Assembly (NCBI GenBank): GCA_021521415.1
Contig: JAIQDT010000001.1
Location: 372,001-436,000 of the forward strand
DNA: 64,000 bases
DNA from: Bidens hawaiensis
Taxonomy: Eukaryota > Streptophyta > Magnoliopsida > Asterales > Asteraceae
Direction: 5' to 3'
Of the stretch, positions 57,001 through 64,000 are shown piece after piece. Each line of letters begins with the position of its first letter. Within the stretch, counting starts at the first letter, position 1. The position numbers were made by a program, and so were the translations under genes. Below the pieces are notes generated by a model. It was not told where the DNA came from and did no database searches. It saw only the letters and a list, made by a program, of their open reading frames with translations.

Positions 57001-58997
57001 AATTAAATCACAATATAGTGTTGGGTCAGGCTATTGTTGGGTCAAAGTCGATAGGGTATTTTAATTATTACCGTAATACGACAATTTTGATGTGGTGAGA
57101 ATTTAAATGAATATAAAAATAGCACACCACTCCGTTTTATGAAAGTAAATAAAGTGTGGTGGCGCTCTGTAAAGTCCATTTTTATACAGGCATTAGAAAA
57201 TAGTTATATAATTGGATGAAGATGCTAAGTGCAGTAAAAAAAAAGTATGTTTCGAAAAAGTGTATTCCGAGAAGTTGGTCTGAAAAGAGAATGAGAGACA
57301 AAATTTATGCATTGAAAAAATGCCAAATAAGTATTCTCAAAAATAGAAAAAGAGTCCAAAATGCATATACTAGTGTGACATCTTGTTTTCTAGTTTTGGT
57401 TAATAAAATGAAAGCATGAGTTATTATGAGTCAGGCTAGTGTTTGGTCAAAGGGATATGGGTTATGGACTTGGATTATGAAGGAAAGACAATGGGCTTAA
57501 GCCAATGATCCATAATATATAAACCGTTATTAATAATTAATTCAATCATTTTACACATATTCCATACACCACCCAAAACACATACTTAAACTTTCTCTCT
57601 AATTTCTCTAGCCGAACCAAGATAGAAAACCGATCCCGATCCAAGGTAATGCTAGTATGATGTTGTATGAACTTAAACCCGTTAGATTTAGTCACGAAAC
57701 AATGAGCCGACACCGTTAAACCGTTAAAGTCACGATATCCGGGTGAAATCAGGTATAAACCGAACCTAAGATGAGCTTAGGGGTCGCCCTAGCTCAGATC
57801 TGGATCGAATGGGACGAAAAACGGTGAAAAACGAGTCAGATCTCATTTTACCGGTGAAGCCGCGGTTTTCCGGCGACGACGGCGCTGGAAAGGCGGCGGG
57901 TTCGAGGATGATATGTCAGAGAATGTTTTTGACATTCTTTGACCTAACCCTAATTCGTTAACGGGGAGTTAATGAACTAGAGGTAATTTGTCAAGTGATT
58001 CGTTAACGGAAGCTTAACGAACTAGCCTTAGTTCGTATCCGAATTCGTTAAGGGTAGGATAAAGAATTAACCCCAATTCGTTATGACCATTTGCTAAAAA
58101 TGAGATAACGAACTAGAGGGTTCAATTCGTTACTGAAGGGCCATTCGCTATGAGGTTCAATTCGTCAAGGGACCAGTTCGTTATAAGGTTCAATTCGTTA
58201 AAGGGCCAGTTTGTTATGATGGGTCATTCGTTATGAACTCAATTCGTTAAGAACCAAATAACGAACTAGAACTAGAAGTTTGATAAATGACAGAACAGTC
58301 CCTGAACTTAGAAAAGAATGATTTAATCACAAAATAGCTCTTGAACTTTATTAATTTATAGAAGATACCTTAAAGGATTAAGAGGTTACCAATAAAATAT
58401 TATTATGAAATCCTAATGGAAAATGTGTTAAGGCAGCTCGACCCCGGCCCCTGGCTCTGCCCCTTGGACGTTGCCGCCCCTAGACCCTGCTGCCAGGGGC
58501 GCTGCCCCAAGACCCCCGTTTGTTAACGGATATAATTAGACTAGAAACGCGATATGGGTAGTGATAGTTAATTGATACGTATAATTGTTGTACAGTTAGT
58601 CGCGCACAGCTAAAGAAGGGAATAACTATTAATGGTGAACGTAACCGCATTCGGGTGAGTTTCTAGCCCCATTCCTTTTTATGTTTTCGGGGCTGTGTGC
58701 ATACTCGATGTGATTAGTTGATACACTTATTATAAGTGATAAGTGTATGCCATATATGTATTATGCGAAATGTATGAATGATTTCTTATCGGTATGTGAA
58801 CGATCTTCGGATATTGCATGTACTGCCAGGAAATGGTTTGATGATATATATGTTGTAGATGAAGAATGAATGATGTATGTGCGTATGAAACTTACAATTA
58901 TGTATATAGAAAAGTATGGTGTGGAGGTAAGGAAGGAAGGGTGACCGGACCCTAATAATATCCGAGGATGGAGGGTACCGGACCCTAATAATATCCG

Positions 58998-59458
58998 AGA
59001 ATGGAGGGTACCGGACCCTAATAATATATGAGGTATGTAGGGTGAAATGCCCATTATAATGTAAGGTTTGCTATGAATGTGTATGGACGAATGATGAACA
59101 GGTTATGTATGTAATGCGTACCTTCGAGCACGTATATGTGTATGTGAAGTAAGTTATGTGATTAACTAGAACTCACTCGGCATAGCTGACTTTTAGTATG
59201 CACGTATGTTAACAGATTGAGACATCTGGTTTGAGATGGATACATGGTAGGATTGAAGAGGCTGGCATCTGAAGATTGTCATGATGTTTTGAATGTTATA
59301 ATTTATGTAATGTTTTAAAAGACAAATTATGGATATTTGTAACGAATGGTTGATGTTTTATATTATTCCGATAAAGTTTTAATTAACTCTGATATTTAGA
59401 ACTGCGTTTATGAGTAAATCCAACGCCCAATGTAAGGCACCGATAACGGGGCCTTACA
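58998..59458 (+). repeat. Terminal part of the family A LTR after the array
   Basis: It continues unit 3 without a break through more CCCTAATAATAT units, GAACTCACTCGGCATAGCTGACT and the end GGGGCCTTACA at 59458. This shows that the ancestral unit was a single LTR whose middle was multiplied. Confidence 0.9.
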
Positions 59459-60170
59459 ATTAGACGGCCCGAGAGCTTACGCGTTACCTTAGGGATGGTG
59501 ACTCTAAGGGTACGCTATTATGGCTTGTCAATAATAATAATTAGGGCATGCTCGTACGACCTTCATATGACCACTGATTCATTAAATTCCGTCCAGATTA
59601 AGATTTGGTTCCTACCATTAAAGAGTTTCTGTCTTACGGTGATAGGTTAAACAAAAGTTTGTTTGACCCTAATTTTGAAATGCTTGAGATGGGGTAGGTC
59701 TATTCGTGGCTTCCTGAGTGTGTGACCCATAATTTGATTTATGCACATAAAGATAATTGGACAAAATGCCGACAATCGTATGTGTATCTATTTAATAATT
59801 AAAATAACCTAAATGTTTTGAAAGCCTGTTTCCTGATTATGATTCCATTGCTATAAATTTTTTGGATATTGAAAAGATTTTAGTGTGGGGAGATTTGATG
59901 TGGTCTAAATGATAAGTACTTTTGAACCATGTTTCTATTAAATATTATTTTTAATTGGTTATATGTGGGTTTTAAAGTTTTAAGAGGTAACGAGCTAAAT
60001 TAGAGTAATTACTAAACTTGAGACCAACGAGTGACATACGAATAAATTTAATATATTACTGCTAAAGCTTCTACCACTACTACTATTGTCAATGTCTTTA
60101 AAGTAAGTTTTAACTTGATGTATTTACGTTGAGGGTCAAGTTATTCTACAAAGATGAAGCAGGATTTGTA
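59459..60170 (+). other. Possible 3' internal region of the Tat/Athila-like element
   Basis: Stop-filled sequence with no firm coding motif. TTTTAGTGTGGGGAGATTTGATG at 59878-59900 resembles purine-rich tracts near the 3' end of such elements. The region directly follows the LTR array. Confidence 0.35.
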
Positions 60171-60174
60171 GCCA

Positions 60175-60660
60175 CACAAAAAAAATCCTAAAAAAATAAA
60201 TAATTAATAAAAAAATCATAACTCAAAATTTAATAAAAAAAACAAAAAATGTTTCCAACGTCTTACTCGCTCTCAAAAGAAAGAAAAATGGTGAATGAAA
60301 AAGATTATTGTGTCTTTTTGTTTATCATTGTGTTTATTTTTGTCATTGATTATGTCATTTTTTGTTGATGTTGTGTTATATTACTCAGCATTGTTTTATA
60401 TTTTTTTCGGCATTGTGTTATATTTTGCGATCTAACGTGTCTTTTTTTAGTTATAATTTTGTCTTTTGTTTATTTTTATCATTGTGTCTTTTCGTTGAAT
60501 TTTTTTTTAACATGAATGAGGAATGAAAGGAGAAACATGATTGCTTTTTAAATTTTTTTGTTTTATATTTATATTTTTAGTTATAATGTTTTCTTCGTTA
60601 TTATTTTTTAATTTAATAACAAGTGGTTTTTGTTTTAATCACAACTCATAAATGTTTCTT
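60175..60660. repeat. AT-rich inverted-repeat DNA element, relative of 51441-52005
   Basis: It starts CCACACAAAAAAAATCC with AAAAAAATCATAACTCAAAATTT, then GTTTCCAACGTCTTACTCGCTCTC, and an interior of CATTGTGTC/TATTTTGCGATCT words that are the reverse complement of the 51603-51800 interior. The right arm is more diverged (AGTTATAATGTTTTCTTCG). Confidence 0.55.
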
Positions 60661-60842
60661 ACGGTTGTATTTTTGTCTCGCTTTGCATTTTAAGTTTACT
60701 CTTAACATTGATCACTCTATTTAATATACAAACAAGTGATGCGTGTAAATGATTATATGAACCATGTGTAGATGTGCTTACGTTGTGGGAGAGTAATAGA
60801 ATTTGTATTTATGATATGTTCCAATTTCAAAACAGGTTAAAT

Positions 60843-61399
60843 TAGATCGGTGTACAAAAAACCTGAACCTAAAATTACACCTGAAATAAAAATCCAGAAC
60901 CGCCCGTATCCGACCCTATCAATAGGGTACGGATAAGGTATGCATTTCGGTATTAAAACCCAAACCCAAACCGGACCCGATTTGTACCCGGTAATACCCG
61001 AAAACCCAAACCGATTCCATACCCGGAACCAGGTTTTTCCAATTCCCGAAACTGGGTATTTAAAATTCCCGATGTATACCCGAAAAGTACCTTAAAAATA
61101 CCCGACAAATACCACTAAAAAGTGCAATCTTTTAAAAATCCAATATATACCCGAAAAATACCCGGAAAAACCCCGAAAATAGGGTTTTTCAATACCCGAA
61201 AATTGGGTATTCAAATACCTGATTTTTTAATACCCGGTTCTATACCCGACCCGAACCCGATGCATAGGGTATAGTTTTTAGAGACAATACCCGGACCCGA
61301 ACCCGAACCCGTACCAATACCTGATTTTCCACGGTCATACCCGAACCCGGTTCCATACCCGAACCCTGGTATTTAAAAACCCCGATTTATGCACCTCTA
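60843..61399. mobile_element. hAT-like non-autonomous element (557 bp), TSD GGTTAAAT
   Basis: The ends TAGATCGGTGTACAAAAAACC and TTTATGCACCTCTA are imperfect inverted repeats (TAGAGGTGCATAAA from the right). GGTTAAAT lies on both sides (60835-60842 and 61400-61407), a perfect 8-bp duplication. The interior is an irregular array of AATACCCG and AACCCGAA words with many inverse copies. No protein is encoded. Confidence 0.85.
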
Positions 61400-61407
61400 G
61401 GTTAAAT

Positions 61408-61909
61408 TGTATTGAGTTGGTCTTATACAACGAATCATCAAACTCAAACAGAATTAAATTGGGCTGGGCATTATAAATGTAGATGGGCTTAATGAAATCA
61501 ACGTTAGTGGACCGGTTAAAACGTAACGACGGCAAGAGCAGTAAGGCGGCATAATATATTAAAAGGGCAATATTAATTAGTGTTGTTTCATAGGAAGCAT
61601 AGAGCGTTCAAAATTAATATTTATTTATACAAACATTATTTTCTAGTTTGATTTTATTGTTTTAATTATGAATTCAGAATTTGAACCAGTTTATTTTGTT
61701 TTGTTTTTCATGTATGATTGTTGGCTAAACCACATGAGCTACTTAGGTTTTTTAATGATTACTTCGTGATTTACGGATATTATCTTGGCTTTTGTTTTCT
61801 AATATTCATTAATACGAAGGTAAAAGATATTTTTACAATTGGTTTGATGTGCTTGTGTATCTAGTTTTGATTTATTATTGGCTAAACCCTACTTTGTGTT
61901 TGTTGTTAT
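61408..61909. other. Undefined AT-rich sequence
   Basis: No gene, bounded element or strong repeat recognised. It may be part of the right LTR of the Tat/Athila-like element. Confidence 0.35.
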
Positions 61910-62226
61910 GTGTTCCCGAGTTTCATTTAAAGGAGGAAAAGGAAGGAAAATGAGAGATGGGAAAAATATATTGTGTTCCCGAGTTTCATTTAAGAAAGGA
62001 AAATAAAGAAAAAGTTAAAAGAGGTGTTCCCGAGTTTCATTAAAGAAAGAAAAGGAGGGGAGAGAAGAGAAAATGATGAGTAAAATAAAAGAATTTGTAT
62101 CTTTCCAAATTGGATTGATTTGAAAGGAAAATAAATTGAAGAGAAAGAGAAGATACCAAAAGAAAAGATAAGAAAAGAAAACTTTCTTTTCCTTGCCTTT
62201 CTTTTCATAAATAAACTCGGGAACAC
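61910..62226. repeat. MITE-like repeat with three GTGTTCCCGAGTTT units
   Basis: GTGTTCCCGAGTTTCATT(T)AA occurs at 61910, about 61972 and about 62022. An inverse AATAAACTCGGGAACAC closes the region at 62210-62226. The sequence between is purine-rich (AAGGAAAAGAAAG). This looks like a small inverted-repeat element whose left end was multiplied or inserted into itself. No target duplication was found. Confidence 0.6.
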
Positions 62227-62228
62227 TG

Positions 62229-62992
62229 GTTTGCTAGACATACTGATCCATAGGAACATTGATTGTTGATTCGTTAGGGCTTTATATTCTACCTATCTAG
62301 ATACTGAGAGGTAATAGGTAGTCGGGTTGTCATTGAGATTATGTGTTTAGCTAGATAACTCTAACAAGTGGTTTCTCTAGATTCCCCTAGTTTCATTGTA
62401 ATTCCGTGTCTTATCGATTGTTCTTAGATTTCTCCTTGCTATTTAGAATGTATTGAGAAAGTGAGACTGAGAAGTAATCTGTCTTTTAGGGTACCTTAGC
62501 ATTGTTTGAGAGACCGATAGTTAATCCGACCAACTGGTAAGTTTACACGCTCCTTAGGGTTTCCATTTAGGTCATAACCGGTGAAAGATCAGGGATCCAC
62601 TAGGTTCCTTAGGGGTGTTGTATTCTAAGATTCCAGTTTCATCATAGTTACCATAGCCAATAAAGATCCAAGATTTACAACTACGATTCTAAACCTAAGT
62701 AGCGCTTCTCCCGTCCTTGAGTTCGTCGAGATAATCAAGTTGAAGTCTGTTAGTGTTGGTGTCAGTTTTAGTCTAATTAGTGAATTGTTTAATTAGTAAA
62801 ATCATTAAGTTTTTAGTCAGGTGTTGCTAATGTCATTTGGGTTCGATATTCCGGACTTCATTAGACTTTACTACAGTCGATAGGTACACTTGTATGTCTA
62901 GAGATCTACCATTTTGAGAGTCAAGGTTTATAAATTTAAAACTAGAGTGTCTAGGTTAGTTTAAGTTTTTATAGACTGCTTTTAGCACATTA
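62229..62992 (+). repeat. Right LTR end and leader-like sequence of the Tat/Athila-like element
   Basis: It contains TTCGATATTCCGGACTTC and ACTTTACTACAGTCGATAGG (62840-62884), words familiar from Athila/Tat-type elements, and ends with the 62927-62992 segment matching 37560-37640. The terminal CA is TA here. Its left edge is not fixed. Confidence 0.45.
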
Positions 62993-63200
62993 GTGATATT
63001 TCTTACCCTATTTTACATTATTCGTATTTATGGTATGCTCATATGAACCGTAAAGTTTTATTTTTTTAGTGGTTAAATAAGTCATCTTGAGGTAAGTTGT
63101 TTGTTTTGTTTTCGACTTGTTGCCGATTTAAAATTTTTATATATAACCTCTATCGTGAACAAATACATTTTCAGCACGATCATTTAAACTATTTATAGAG

Positions 63201-63818
63201 GGCGAAATTCCCAAAATAACCTAGTCTGCCTAAGAATTTTCAGAAATAGCTTATGTTTTCTAAAAATCCCAAAAATGGCCTAATAATCCCTTGGATTCGA
63301 TGGAAACATGAACTGATCCGGCGGATTAATATAGCCGATCAAATGTTGACACTTATTCAAATTTTCTAGCAGATCAAACATTTTTTAAGTTGTCCAACGG
63401 ATTTGTGTTATGGACGGCTTAATAATTAGCAGTCCGATCCGCCTGTTTAATTGTCCATCAAAACGTAGATTTTTAAGTCAGAGGTTATTCATTTTGAGTT
63501 CTATAGGGACATTGAACACTATGATTGTGTTCTTCTAAAAAACTAAGTGATATATACTATCGATTTGCTTGATTTCGTAGAGAAATAAGAAAGATAGAGA
63601 TGGAGTTGGTTATGGAGGTTTAAGGGTCGAGAGGTAGAAGATGAAGAAGTCAGTCAGATCCATTAATACGTTGACAAGTGCAGCGAATTTTAAAGGTCCA
63701 AGAATTCTGTCGTATTAGTTTTTGTTTCCGTTGGATCCGATGGAATTTTTTAGTCAAGAATGTAGGCCATTTCTGAAAAGTGTTGTTCAAACTAGGTGAT
63801 TAATTTAGGAATTTTCCC
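63201..63818. mobile_element. Mutator-like MITE (618 bp), 9-bp TSD
   Basis: TTTATAGAG occurs at 63192-63200 and 63819-63827, a perfect 9-bp duplication as made by Mutator-like elements. The ends GGCGAAATTCCC...ACCTAGT and ACTAGGTGA...GGAATTTTCCC are imperfect inverted repeats. The interior has GATCCG(G/C)CGGAT-like words and no coding content. Confidence 0.85.
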
Positions 63819-63827
63819 TTTATAGAG

Positions 63828-64000
63828 GTTTTTAAAGTCTCCCATTTTCGTTTATTAGTAATTATTTTGTCATTTGAAAATGTTTGAATATTTTATAAAC
63901 CATGCACACATTAACTTTTATCTTTTAGATGATGTGATATATTTTAAATAGGATGGTAACATAATTTAATGTGTGCAATGCGTGAGTTTACATCTTCCTC
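63828..64000. other. Undefined flank
   Basis: AT-rich; nothing recognised before the window ends. Confidence 0.4.

Larger units (their letters stand above)
51603..58997 (+). repeat. Tandem triplication, unit 2465 bp
   Basis: Three head-to-tail units, 51603-54067, 54068-56532 and 56533-58997, are each exactly 2465 bp and almost identical. Only a handful of differences were seen, for example TTTACATC/TTCACATC and TTTTGTAG/TTTTATAG between units 1 and 2, and ACTTCTCT/ATTTCTCT between 2 and 3. Each unit joins the inner and right part of the AT-rich DNA element, about 490 bp of unassigned sequence, and a family A LTR up to its minisatellite. The joint reads AATATCCG|AAAAGACACAATG. The complete LTR end follows unit 3. 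A lysine-rich 67-codon open frame (52286, 54751, 57216) is repeated with it but has no known motif. Confidence 0.95.
37547..62992 (+). mobile_element. Probable Tat/Athila-like LTR element, shattered by insertions
   Basis: The LTR end at 37560-37640 (GTTTATAAATTTAAAACTAG... to TAGCACATCA) matches 62927-62992 closely. After 37640 comes TGGCAGGGTTGCCGGGGAC (37647-37665), close to the tRNA-Asp-type primer site used by Athila/Tat elements. A gag-like CCHC knuckle follows (CEICGGPHYT...YC, 38092-38130). The internal region is split by the CACTA element (38163-50339) and then by the LTR array (about 51.4-59.5 kb). Most of the left LTR is missing. Treating it as one element is an inference from these ends. 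Confidence 0.5.

Noticed and set aside
61990..62259. 89-codon phenylalanine/serine-rich open frame
   Set aside because: It is produced by reverse-reading of a purine-rich AAGAAAGG stretch inside a MITE-like repeat.

Overview
The window is nuclear DNA from a flowering plant, probably a eudicot. An Asteraceae source is my guess from the look of the Tekay-type LTRs and could not be tested here. It is AT-rich and almost entirely nested transposable elements and their debris. I see no intact host gene, no rRNA or tRNA gene, no CRISPR array and no bacterial-style operon. Most open frames longer than 60 codons are chance frames inside LTRs. The coding matches that hold up are broken retroelement genes (a LINE-type reverse transcriptase, gag, protease, RT, RNase H, integrase with chromodomain) and one set of exon-like blocks from a decayed host gene or gene chimera at about 14.9-19.5 kb.

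The dominant repeat is a Ty3/gypsy chromovirus of the Tekay/Del type (called family A here). Its LTRs are unusually long (about 2.0-2.4 kb) and run TGTAACAT...GGGGCCTTACA. Copies: a minus-strand element at 3104-10354; a solo LTR at 10573-12946; a 5'-truncated copy at 22628-25472; an internally deleted element with two LTRs and a perfect 5-bp duplication (AAGAA) at 28808-35326; solo LTRs at 40267-42301 (duplication AATTT) and 43396-45675 (duplication GATCA); and a fused copy amplified as three 2465-bp tandem units at 51603-58997. Family A LTRs are modular: TATAAATA promoter, a short leader ending in a splice-donor-like AG|GT, an array of AACGAAT words, a GC-rich self-complementary block, a CAGGTGAGT block, and a short minisatellite with the core CCCTAATAATAT.

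A second family (B; LTR TGTAACATCCCC...GGGGTGTGACA) is represented by an element at 25473-37546 with an initiator-Met primer site, an extra reading frame ahead of gag and a gag gene, but no recognisable pol. Part of a family B LTR also lies at 10355-13700. The 28808-35326 family A element sits inside the family B element. From 37547 to about 62992 there appears to be one older Tat/Athila-like element (tRNA-Asp-type primer site, a gag-like zinc knuckle, matching LTR ends). It was split by a 12-kb CACTA DNA transposon at 38163-50339 with CTA target duplications, and further by the tandem LTR array. The CACTA element carries two solo LTRs and a hAT-like element.

Smaller non-autonomous DNA elements with clear target-site duplications are hAT-like elements at 47183-47834 and 60843-61399 and a Mutator-like element at 63201-63818. 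The points most worth a second look are the 2465-bp near-identical triplication, the splice-donor-like site kept across diverged LTR copies, the gag-only family B element with an upstream frame, and the exon-like blocks that include a CHD3/PICKLE-like helicase fragment.
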